DNA of 12,552 nucleotides from CAZVCJ01 sp964625745 (GCA_964625745.1 CAZVCJ010000118.1:1-12552); one strand, 5' to 3'; shown: positions 7,070-11,971, counted from the first letter of the stretch. The notes: generated from the sequence alone by a model not told the origin. Numbers and translations are program-made.

Positions 7070-8035
7070 GTGAAAAGGGCGTTAGTTTGTGGCGCGGGTG
7101 GTTTCATCGGTGGGCATCTCGTCAAGAAACTCAAGAAAGAAGGGTATTGGGTCCGTGGCGTTGACATCAAGGAGCACGAATTTGCGCCGACGGCGGCTGA
7201 TGAATTTTTGCTTCTTGACCTGAGAGAGCCGGGGAATTGCGCAGCGGCGTTCTCTCTTGAGGAAGGCGCCTTTGACGAGGTTTACCAGTTGGCGGCGGAT
7301 ATGGGCGGTATGGGATTTATTCCCTTCGCTGAGTGCGAGATCATGCATAACAACGCTTTGATCAACATCCATATGACGCACACGGCGGCGGCGATGGGCG
7401 TCCCGCGGTATTTCTTCTCCTCATCGGTCTGCGTCTACCGGGATATGCAGCCCGGCGAACCGGCGCTGACTGAGGACGATGCCATCCCGGCACACCCCGA
7501 CAACGAGTATGGCTGGGAAAAGTTGTATGCTGAACGTGTGGCGATGGCTTATGGCCGGCACACCGACATGAAGGTGCGCATCGCGCGTTTCCAGAATTGC
7601 TATGGCCCGGTAGGGACCTGGCGAGGCGGGCGGGAGAAGGCGCCGGCGGCGATCTGCCGCAAGGTTGCCGAGGCCGAGGACGGCGGTACCATTGAGGTCT
7701 GGGGCCACGGGGTGGCGGTCCGTGCCTATACTTATGTGGACGATATGGTGGATGGCATTTATCTCTTGATGCACTCTGGCCTCGAGGGCCCAGTCAACAT
7801 CGGCTCTTCCGAACACGTGACGGTGGACGAGTTGGTGGAGACAGTGATCGAAGTCGCGGGCAAAGAGATCCATAAGAAGTACGTTGAAGGCCCAGTAGGG
7901 GTACAATCGCGGAACTTCAGCAAGAAGCGCATTCACTCACTAGGGTGGCGGGCGAAGGTGTTCTTGAAAGAGGGGCTTGGGTACACGTATCCGTGGATCG
8001 AGACACAGGTAAAGGCAGCAAGGGGAGCGGAATGA
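7070..8035 (+). CDS. GDP-mannose 3,5-epimerase-like NAD-dependent SDR enzyme
   Basis: A 321-residue extended short-chain dehydrogenase. The NAD-binding motif GAGGFIG is at residues 8-14, the catalytic YxxxK is YGWEK (Tyr147, Lys151), and the sugar-nucleotide part contains RFQNCYGPVGTWRGGREKAPAAICRK-type sequence. That block, the Ser119-Val-Cys121 motif and Lys190 in GREKAP match the signature of plant GDP-mannose 3,5-epimerase (catalytic Cys and Lys), so conversion of GDP-D-mannose to GDP-L-galactose/gulose is the best guess. Related GDP-mannose or UDP-sugar epimerases cannot be fully excluded. GTG 7070 is chosen because GAGGAGG (7054-7060) lies 9 nt upstream; the longer frame from TTG 7052 would swallow that site. 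It overlaps the Wzm gene by 4 nt (ATGA) and probably supplies a sugar nucleotide for the exported polysaccharide. Confidence 0.85.
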   Translation: MKRALVCGAGGFIGGHLVKKLKKEGYWVRGVDIKEHEFAPTAADEFLLLDLREPGNCAAAFSLEEGAFDEVYQLAADMGGMGFIPFAECEIMHNNALINIHMTHTAAAMGVPRYFFSSSVCVYRDMQPGEPALTEDDAIPAHPDNEYGWEKLYAERVAMAYGRHTDMKVRIARFQNCYGPVGTWRGGREKAPAAICRKVAEAEDGGTIEVWGHGVAVRAYTYVDDMVDGIYLLMHSGLEGPVNIGSSEHVTVDELVETVIEVAGKEIHKKYVEGPVGVQSRNFSKKRIHSLGWRAKVFLKEGLGYTYPWIETQVKAARGAE

Positions 8036-8880
8036 CGGATAATCTATCCTTGGCAGATGCAGTCCCGGTGACTGTGATTCGTCCCTCGCGAGGCTGGATA
8101 TCGCTGAATCTGCGCCACCTGTGGGAGTACCGCGAGTTGCTCTACTTCCTCACCTGGCGCGACGTCAAGGTTCGCTACAAGCAGACGGTGCTGGGCGCGG
8201 CCTGGGCCATTATCCAACCGTTCTTTACGATGGTGGTATTCTCTTTGTTCTTTGGCCAGTTGGCCAAGATGCCGTCAGATAACATCCCCTACCCCATCTT
8301 TAGCTACGCAGCCCTGGTGCCGTGGACCTTCTTCGCCAACGGGTTGAGCCAGTCGTCCGCCAGCCTGGTGGGCAGTGCTAACCTGATCAAGAAAGTCTAC
8401 TTCCCGCGCCTGGTGATCCCCATCTCGGCAGTGATTTCAGGCGGCGTGGACTTCACCCTGGCCTTTGTGGTGCTCCTGGGTATGATGCTGTTCTACGGTA
8501 TCGTGCCGACTGGCGCCATTGTTTGGCTACCGCTGCTACTGCTTTTGGCGTTGGTGACCGCTTTGGGGGTTGGCTTGTGGCTCACGGCGATGAACGTGCA
8601 ATTTCGCGACGTGCGCTATGCGGTGCCTTTTTTGGTGCAGGCCTGGATGTTTGCCACGCCCATCGCCTATCCCAGCAGCCTGCTCGATGAGCCGTGGCGC
8701 ACCTTGTATGGCATCAACCCCATGGCTGGCGTGGTCGAGGGCTTCCGCTGGGCCTTGCTGGGGACAAAGGCGGCGCCAGGCCCCATTGTCCTCGTTTCGG
8801 CGCTGGTGGCCGTGGGGCTGCTGGTCAGCGGTGCTTTCTATTTCCGGCGGATGGAAAAGACTTTTGCTGATGTGGTTTGA
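8032..8880 (+). CDS. ABC-2 type polysaccharide export permease (Wzm-like)
   Basis: A 282-residue inner-membrane permease that, with a Wzt-type ATPase, exports O-antigen, teichoic acid or capsule-like polymers. It shows the family's N-terminal amphipathic region (LWEYRELLYFLTWRDVKVRYKQTVLGAAWAIIQPF), six hydrophobic segments, SANLIKKVYFPRLVIPISAV, the VQFRDVRYAVPFLVQ loop and INPMAGVVEGFRWALLG near the end. Length is normal and no lesion is seen. ATG 8032 overlaps the epimerase stop as ATGA, with AGGGGAG upstream at 8021-8027; the longer frame from 7945 lies within the epimerase gene. The expected wzt gene does not follow intact: only fragments are found downstream, so this permease is an orphan within the window. 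Confidence 0.93.
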   Translation: MTDNLSLADAVPVTVIRPSRGWISLNLRHLWEYRELLYFLTWRDVKVRYKQTVLGAAWAIIQPFFTMVVFSLFFGQLAKMPSDNIPYPIFSYAALVPWTFFANGLSQSSASLVGSANLIKKVYFPRLVIPISAVISGGVDFTLAFVVLLGMMLFYGIVPTGAIVWLPLLLLLALVTALGVGLWLTAMNVQFRDVRYAVPFLVQAWMFATPIAYPSSLLDEPWRTLYGINPMAGVVEGFRWALLGTKAAPGPIVLVSALVAVGLLVSGAFYFRRMEKTFADVV

Positions 8881-8883
8881 ATT

Positions 8884-8905
8884 GCGAAATGCGAAATTCG
8901 TTTCG
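8884..8905. repeat. GCGAAAT tandem pair with small hairpin
   Basis: GCGAAAT occurs twice in a row (8884-8890, 8891-8897). CGAAATG (8885-8891) can pair with CGTTTCG (8899-8905), with one G-T pair, around a 7-nt loop. It sits just after the wzm stop. It may be a minor dispersed repeat or a weak 3' stem. Confidence 0.35.
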
Positions 8906-8923
8906 AGCAGGAAGTGAAAGGCC

Positions 8924-9250
8924 ATGGAGACACTGCAGTTGCAAGAATATGATGAGGGGAAGATCGCTATCATCGGTGGCTCAGAGGTGGACGTATATCG
9001 TGAGATCCGCCAGGCAGGTCTGGAACCGAGACCTCTCGTCTTCCGTGTTCCTCGTGAAGAGGACTTTCAATTGGGGACGGAGCGGTTTACTGCAAAGATA
9101 GGGTTCTCGGGAAGGTGCTCTCCCGCATCACCGGGCCGACGGAGGGCCACGCCGAGATCCACGGGCGGGTGGGCTCCTTGCTGGAGGCATGTCCTGAGCG
9201 GAGCCGAAGGGTGGGCACTGGCTTCCCAAACTGACCGGGCGTCGGAGTAG
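8924..9250 (+). CDS. Hypothetical hybrid frame of unknown function
   Basis: I do not recognise this frame. ATG 8924 has a weak AAAGG 3 nt upstream. The first ~60 residues (METLQLQEYDEGKIAIIGGSEVDVYREIR, then PRPLVFRVPREEDFQLG) look like a genuine soluble protein start with codon use like the neighbours. From about 9105 on, the frame runs out of phase through the Wzt ATPase remnant and a repeat, giving an Arg/Ser/Pro-rich tail that is not real coding sequence. It is most likely the front piece of a gene cut off by the rearrangement, not a working 108-residue protein. Confidence 0.3.
   Translation: METLQLQEYDEGKIAIIGGSEVDVYREIRQAGLEPRPLVFRVPREEDFQLGTERFTAKIGFSGRCSPASPGRRRATPRSTGGWAPCWRHVLSGAEGWALASQTDRASE
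9112..9240 (+). pseudogene. Wzt-type ABC ATPase remnant A (middle part)
   Basis: Reading from AAG 9112 gives KVLSRITGPTEGHAEIHGRVGSLLE, the segment that follows the P-loop in polysaccharide-export ATPases. After a 24-nt insert (9187-9210) it resumes as VGTGF and then, with a small deletion, P-LTGR, matching the family's VGTGFHPELTGREN. The P-loop is missing upstream and everything after LTGR is lost. This is the position where the wzt partner of the adjacent wzm gene would normally lie. Non-functional. Confidence 0.8.
9187..9210 (-). repeat. 24-bp CCTTCG...GC repeat inside Wzt remnant A
   Basis: On the minus strand it begins CCTTCGGC, continues GCTCAGGAC and ends ATGC. Removing exactly 24 nt joins LLE to VGTGF, the normal Wzt sequence, so the insert is frame-preserving (it codes ACPERSRR). 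No target duplication beyond a 1-nt ambiguity is seen. Confidence 0.75.
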
Positions 9251-9265
9251 CAGAGAGGCAGCTCC

Positions 9266-9388
9266 GTGAAAATCATTTGGACAAGACATGCGGAAGAGCG
9301 CCAGGAGGAATGGCGGAAAAAGTTGGGCATATGGACCAGCAAGGTGGAGAAGTATTGGCGGGAGGAACAAGATGCGAATCCGATATGA
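9266..9388 (+). pseudogene. DUF4258-like protein with internal deletion
   Basis: A 40-residue frame from GTG 9266 (GAGAGG at 9252-9257). The N-terminus VKIIWTRHAEERQEEWRKKLGI resembles the start of a DUF4258-like family, whose members are usually about 80-100 residues and have the RHA-x-ER motif. It then passes directly to WTSKVEKYWREEQ, which I judge to be the family's C-terminal end, so roughly half the domain is missing by an in-frame deletion. It overlaps the DUF2283 gene by 17 nt, the arrangement expected for the intact two-gene module. A truncated product might be made but should lack the fold. The deletion call rests on memory of family members. Confidence 0.5.
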
Positions 9389-9611
9389 TTCTGAAGCCGA
9401 CATCCTTCTATTTGTCCTACGAGATTTGCCTCCGGTGGACGCGGTGGAGGAAGCGGGAGGTGTGATCATCAGCTACGGGGAGGATGGGGAAGCGGTCAGC
9501 GCGGAGTTTTTGCATGCTTCTGTGCGTCATCTGATTCGGACAGGCGAGATCAGCGTGACACTTCAGGCCGAGCGTGTACCGGAGAGAGTGTATGCGACGG
9601 CTGGAACCTAG
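9372..9611 (+). CDS. DUF2283 family small protein
   Basis: A 79-residue protein with the DUF2283 pattern: MRIRYDSEADILLFVLRD at the start, then a central GGVIISYGEDGEAVSAEFLHAS corresponding to the family's I-x-D-x-G-x-x-V-G-x-E-I-L-x-A stretch. ATG 9372 has GGGAGGAAC 5-14 nt upstream. Its start overlaps the end of the damaged DUF4258 gene. Such pairs occur widely in genomes rich in toxin-antitoxin genes, and DUF2283 is often taken to be the antitoxin-like partner; this is not proven. The partner's damage suggests a relic or a solitary antitoxin. A second, intact pair lies at 11972-12491. Confidence 0.75.
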   Translation: MRIRYDSEADILLFVLRDLPPVDAVEEAGGVIISYGEDGEAVSAEFLHASVRHLIRTGEISVTLQAERVPERVYATAGT

Positions 9612-9700
9612 CGCGGGTACAGAAGCGAGGGGCGATTCAGTATCTCGAATGCTGTACAGGCCATCTGTGTGTAAGCGATGAGGGATGGTTGATGGATGAC

Positions 9701-9853
9701 ATGGCCATCCGCGTCGAAAACCTTTCCAAGCAATATCCTTCACTTCGACAACCCTTCGACATGCTCAGGACAAGGCTCAGTACAGGGCGCAAGATCCTCT
9801 CCCGCATCACCGAGCCGCCGGAGGGTACGCTGAAGGACGAGTTGTCTCTTTAG
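9701..9853 (+). pseudogene. Wzt-type ABC ATPase remnant B (N-terminus joined to post-P-loop segment)
   Basis: The frame starts MAIRVENLSKQY, the usual beginning of a Wzt ATPase. It then reads 54 nt of repeat (PSLRQPFDMLRTRLSTGR) and resumes with KILSRITEPPEG, again Wzt-like, before running into the next fragment and stopping at 9853. The region that should carry the P-loop GxxxxGKST is replaced by the repeat. Remnants A and B both contain the K(V/I)LSRIT segment, so at least two wzt copies once existed. Nothing recognisable was found between the DUF2283 stop and 9701. Confidence 0.75.
9737..9790 (+). repeat. Composite CCTTCG/GCTCAGG repeat replacing the P-loop region
   Basis: Fifty-four nt containing CACTTCGACAACCCTTCGAC, then GCTCAGGACAAGGCTCAG. 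It is nearly identical over about 47 nt to 11540-11587 (differences: one indel/substitution spot and one C/T). It codes the LRQPFDMLRTRLSTG-type peptide recurrent with these repeats, and its length is a multiple of three. Confidence 0.8.
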
Positions 9854-9987
9854 AGACTGAGGTGTTTCCACGATTGATTGGCCACGGGCTGTATGCTGTG
9901 GTGGAAGAAGGCCCTTTCCTTGACATTGGCACGCCTGAAGCGTATACTATGGCAGAGCAGTTTTTCGCTTCGGAGACGCTGGCATGA
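9829..9987 (+). pseudogene. C-terminal fragment of a sugar-phosphate nucleotidyltransferase
   Basis: Reading from GCT 9829 gives AEGRVVSLETEVFPRLIGHGLY, AVVEEGPFLDIGTPEAYTMAEQFF and ETLA. This is the characteristic end of mannose-1-phosphate or heptose-1-phosphate guanylyltransferase-type enzymes (SLE-x-E-VFP, then FLDIGTPE-x-Y). The N-terminal signature GxGTRL and the rest of the enzyme are absent; the fragment is joined head-on to Wzt remnant B within 2 nt. It would have supplied GDP- or NDP-sugars to the same polysaccharide pathway. Non-functional as it stands. Confidence 0.75.
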
Positions 9988-10103
9988 CGCGCCGACGCTT
10001 TATCGTTACCCCTGATTACGTAGCGGATGATTGGGAGGAGGCAGCTCGGGTCATTGGGCGTCTGGTAGCAGAAGAGCAGAGGGGAACTTTGGTCGGGAGG
10101 TGA
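9984..10103 (+). CDS. Small hypothetical ORF (39 aa)
   Basis: It starts at ATG 9984, overlapping the nucleotidyltransferase stop as ATGA, and ends 3 nt before the HEPN start. The product begins MTRRRFIVTPDYVADDWEEA and is charged and soluble. I do not recognise it. The ATGA overlap suggests it was the translationally coupled next gene of the old sugar operon, now cut short by the junction with the HEPN-MNT module; alternatively it is a genuine small gene of that module. Confidence 0.35.
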   Translation: MTRRRFIVTPDYVADDWEEAARVIGRLVAEEQRGTLVGR

Positions 10104-10106
10104 GGC

Positions 10107-10499
10107 ATGGAGCGAAGTGCTGATTGGATGGATCAAGCACGGGGTGACCTGGAACACGCCAGGAGTGATTTGGAGCGAGGATTTTACGATTGGGCGTGCT
10201 TCTCTGCCCAGCAGACGGCAGAAAAAGCTGTTAAAGCAGTCTTTCAGAAAATGGGCGCAGAGGCATGGGGCCACTCCGTGGCGGATCTGTTGGAGGAACT
10301 GTCAGCGCGGTATCCTGTTCCCGAAGCGCTGATAGATGTGGCGTTGGAACTGGATAAAGCCTACATCCCGACACGTTATCCTAATGCTCATCCCTCTGGC
10401 TCGCCACGACGCCGGTATACACGCTCGGAAGCCGAGAGAATGGTGGCTCATGCAGAACAAATCGTTCAGTTCAGTGAAGGTCTTTTATCCACCCTTTAA
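10107..10499 (+). CDS. HEPN domain protein (toxin component of HEPN-MNT pair)
   Basis: A 130-residue all-helical HEPN protein. Visible features are the N-terminal ADWMDQARGDLEHARSDLERG, the FYDWACFSAQQTAEKAVKAV helix typical of the family, GHSVADLLEEL, and the RYPNAH motif (R90-x4-H95), the R-x4-6-H RNase motif. The Tyr of the R-x4-H-x-Y form that MNT enzymes AMPylate is absent at +2 (H-P-S here); Tyr104 in RRRYTR is the nearest downstream. ATG 10107 has GGGAGG 6 nt upstream. It overlaps the nucleotidyltransferase gene by 50 nt. In characterised pairs the HEPN protein is an RNase toxin neutralised by nucleotide transfer; this member is assumed similar. Confidence 0.88.
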   Translation: MERSADWMDQARGDLEHARSDLERGFYDWACFSAQQTAEKAVKAVFQKMGAEAWGHSVADLLEELSARYPVPEALIDVALELDKAYIPTRYPNAHPSGSPRRRYTRSEAERMVAHAEQIVQFSEGLLSTL

Positions 10500-10803
10500 T
10501 CGTGAGGAGTTGCTGGCTCTGCTGCGTCAACGCATCCCAGCATTGCAAGGAAAGCTCTCACTGAAACGGGTTGTGCTGTTTGGCTCTTACGCCAAAGGCA
10601 GGCAGACGGTTGCCAGTGACATTGACTTGCTCGTCATTTATGCCGGCAGGCCCCGCACGGATGCCTATGCGCTGGTCAAGCAGGCGCTGAATATCCGCCG
10701 CCTTGAGCCACATGTGTATGCAGAAGAAGAGTATGAGCAAGCCAGGATGATGGTTGAACGGATGATCCACGATGGCATCTTGATAGCCTCAGGAGAGCGC
10801 TGA
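10450..10803 (+). CDS. MNT-type minimal nucleotidyltransferase (antitoxin of HEPN-MNT pair)
   Basis: A small polymerase-beta-fold nucleotidyltransferase. The signature GSYAKGRQTVASDIDLLV (residues 45-62 from ATG 10450) contains the GS motif and the two metal-binding aspartates Asp57 and Asp59. The remainder (RRLEPHVYAEEEYEQARMMVERMIHDGI) matches the usual tail. The start is uncertain: ATG 10450 gives 117 residues, while GTG 10474 (VKVFYPPFNREE) gives 109 and looks closer to typical family starts; neither has a strong ribosome binding site, consistent with coupling to HEPN translation. It likely neutralises the HEPN RNase by adding AMP units to it. Confidence 0.9.
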   Translation: MQNKSFSSVKVFYPPFNREELLALLRQRIPALQGKLSLKRVVLFGSYAKGRQTVASDIDLLVIYAGRPRTDAYALVKQALNIRRLEPHVYAEEEYEQARMMVERMIHDGILIASGER

Positions 10804-10886
10804 TTACTATTGATTGGGGCATCACTTTGGCCGGTGCCTGTGTGGGATGGTTCACAATAGGTTGACACTTTAACAATTGCATAGGC

Positions 10887-10915
10887 TTGCCAACAGCGAC
10901 CAAAGCGGGGATAAT
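10887..10915 (+). promoter_or_regulatory. Candidate promoter of the DUF433-DUF5615 pair
   Basis: TTGCCA (10887-10892), 17-bp spacer, GATAAT (10910-10915); transcription would start near 10922, 43 nt before the ATG. A perfect TTGACA at 10862-10867 has no convincing -10 at the right distance. The 161-nt gap 10804-10964 holds nothing else I recognise. Confidence 0.5.
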
Positions 10916-10964
10916 AGCCGCGTTCGCAACTTACACTTCGGCGGAATAACAAGGAGAGAGGCAA

Positions 10965-11225
10965 ATGAGGAACGAGGATTTGCTGGAACGGATCACGGTA
11001 GATCCCAAGGTCATGGTTGGCAAGCCGGTCATGCGCGGAACGCGAATCCCGGTGGCGTTGATTTTGAAGATGTCAGGGCAGAGCATTCCGGTCGAGGAGA
11101 TTCTGCGTGAGTATCCCCGGTTGGAAAAAGTCGACATTGAGGCTGCCATAGCGTACGCGGCGCGCGTAGTAGAGCACGAAGAGGTGTTTCCTCTGCCGGT
11201 GCGGGGTGAGTTGGTGCCGGCATGA
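10965..11225 (+). CDS. DUF433 antitoxin (VapB45-like)
   Basis: An 86-residue DUF433 protein, a small helical DNA-binding-type fold used as antitoxin to DUF5615 PIN-like toxins. It shows ITVDPKVMVGKPVMRGTRIPV, the family hallmark, followed by the SIPVEEILREYPRLEKVDIEAAIAYA helix-turn-helix-like part. ATG 10965 has AAGGAGAG (10951-10958) at good distance. Its stop overlaps the toxin start by 4 nt (ATGA), the normal coupled layout. It appears intact although the downstream toxin is damaged, and it probably represses its own promoter. Confidence 0.92.
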   Translation: MRNEDLLERITVDPKVMVGKPVMRGTRIPVALILKMSGQSIPVEEILREYPRLEKVDIEAAIAYAARVVEHEEVFPLPVRGELVPA

Positions 11226-11640
11226 AGTTCCTGGTGGATGAATGCACGGGCACATCGGTGGTAGCCTGCCTGCGTGGCGAAGGTCACGATGCAGTAGCTG
11301 TGGTCGAGGTAATGCCCGAGGCAGATGACGAGGAGATTCTAGATCGCGCGGTGGCCGAAGGCCGAATTGTGGTGACCAACGACAAGGACTTTGGTGAGAT
11401 GGTCTTCCGCAGTGGGCTGGCGCATCGGGCGTGGTATTGTTGCGCTTGCGAGACGAACGGGCAGAGAACAAGGTGCAGATGACGAAGGTCTTGTTGGCGC
11501 AAGTCGGTGAACGGTTGCGAAACCATTACGTTGTAGCCACTTCACTTCGACAACCCTTCGACAGAGCTCAGGATAAGGCTCAGTACAAGCGGCAGGCCCA
11601 GGACAAGCCTGGGGATGAAGCGAGCAGAGACCTGTCCTGA
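11222..11640 (+). pseudogene. DUF5615 PIN-like toxin, frameshifted and with repeat-replaced C-terminus
   Basis: Begins MKFLVDECTGTSVVACLRGEGHD, with acidic Asp6/Glu7 and the DDEEILDRA and TNDKDFGEMVF (Asp54, Asp56) motifs of the PIN-like DUF5615 nuclease family. After HR the frame breaks: restoring one G in the GGG run at 11427-11429 gives HRGVVLLRLRDERAENKVQMTKVLLAQVGERLRNHYVVAT, a normal family ending. As read, the product ends at 11482 with an abnormal WYCCACETNGQRTRCR tail. Even in the corrected frame the last residues are replaced by repeat (SLRQPFDRAQDKAQYK, stop 11640). All visible acidic active-site residues lie before the shift. A base-calling error in the G run is possible, but the repeat at the 3' end is independent damage. 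Confidence 0.85.
11540..11587 (+). repeat. Composite repeat at the 3' end of the toxin gene
   Basis: CTTCACTTCGACAACCCTTC, then GACAGAGCTCAGGATAAGGC and TCAGTACA: a near copy of 9738-9784. It enters just after the codons for VVA of the DUF5615 protein. Directly after it, 11592-11614 (CAGGCCCAGGACAAGCCTGG) is another degenerate copy with self-complementary ends. Confidence 0.8.
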
Positions 11641-11653
11641 GCCCGCCGAAGGG
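11635..11653 (-). repeat. CCTTCG...GCTCAGGA repeat copy
   Basis: TCCTGAGCCCGCCGAAGGG on the plus strand, the reverse orientation of the family core YCCTTCGNCNNGCTCAGGR. A more diverged copy in the same orientation is at 11677-11696 (TGTGTTGAGCTGGCCGAAGC). Confidence 0.7.
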
Positions 11654-11719
11654 TTGAGCGCAAGTTAGACGAGACCTGTGTTGAGCTGGCCGAAGCATCG
11701 TGGCCTTCGCGAGACGCCG

Positions 11720-11738
11720 TCCTGAGCCTGTCGAAGGA
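11720..11738 (-). repeat. CCTTCGACAGGCTCAGGA repeat copy, exact inverse of 11842-11860
   Basis: TCCTGAGCCTGTCGAAGGA is the perfect 19-nt reverse complement of 11842-11860, 103 nt downstream. It lies 2 nt before the first recognisable codon of Wzt remnant C. Confidence 0.85.
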
Positions 11739-11773
11739 TCGAGAAGTTCATGGACACTCCGGTTAAGCACTAC

Positions 11774-11797
11774 CCTTCGGCCTGGCTCAGGGCAAGC
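11774..11797 (+). repeat. 24-bp repeat, in-frame insert 1 of Wzt remnant C
   Basis: Starts CCTTCGGCC, continues GGCTCAGGG and ends CAAGC. Removal of exactly 24 nt joins TAC to TCC and restores HYSSGMYV, the consensus Wzt signature. As inserted it codes PSAWLRAS. Confidence 0.85.
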
Positions 11798-11842
11798 TCC
11801 AGCGGCATGTACGTGCGCCTGGCTTTCGCCGTGGCCGCCCAT

Positions 11843-11866
11843 CCTTCGACAGGCTCAGGACGGCGC
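11843..11866 (+). repeat. 24-bp repeat, in-frame insert 2 of Wzt remnant C
   Basis: Starts CCTTCGACAGGCTCAGGA and ends CGGCGC. Removal of 24 nt joins CAT to CTG and restores AAHLEPE, the consensus Wzt sequence. As inserted it codes PSTGSGRR. Confidence 0.85.
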
Positions 11867-11878
11867 CTGGAGCCGGAG

Positions 11879-11906
11879 ACTCGTCCTGAGCTTGGCGAAG
11901 GATCGG
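11879..11906 (-). repeat. Repeat copy, frame-shifting insert 3 of Wzt remnant C
   Basis: Contains TCCTGAGCTTGGCGAAGGA (11884-11902), the minus-strand orientation of the repeat core. It separates LEPE from LVDAVLAVGD and replaces the expected ATCCTG-like codons, a net shift of 22 nt. Confidence 0.75.
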
Positions 11907-11971
11907 CTGGTGGACGCGGTGCTGGCGGTGGGGGATAGTTGTAGGCGATGATATCTAAACAGGGAAACGGA

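Larger units (their letters stand above)
11741..11936 (+). pseudogene. Wzt-type ABC ATPase remnant C (signature and Walker B part)
   Basis: Reads EKFMDTPVKHY, SSGMYVRLAFAVAAH, LEPE and LVDAVLAVGD once three inserts (11774-11797, 11843-11866, 11879-11906) are removed. This is the ABC signature (YSSGMYVRLAFA) and Walker B (LLVDEVLAVGD) region of polysaccharide-export ATPases. The Walker B glutamate is Ala here. The first two inserts are each 24 nt and keep the frame; the third replaces 6 nt by 28 and shifts it. Sequence before EKF and after VGD is missing. It could be the continuation of remnant A or B, or a third copy. Non-functional. Confidence 0.85.

Noticed and set aside
11540..11906. CRISPR array
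   Set aside because: Repeat copies are irregularly spaced, in both orientations, diverged, and separated by recognisable coding remnants. There are no uniform spacers or cas genes.
11741..11936. The 24-nt in-frame inserts as programmed translational bypass or self-splicing elements in a working Wzt gene
   Set aside because: Remnant C also has a frame-shifting third insert, lost its Walker B glutamate, and lacks flanking gene parts; remnants A and B lack the P-loop. The gene is dead regardless of the inserts.
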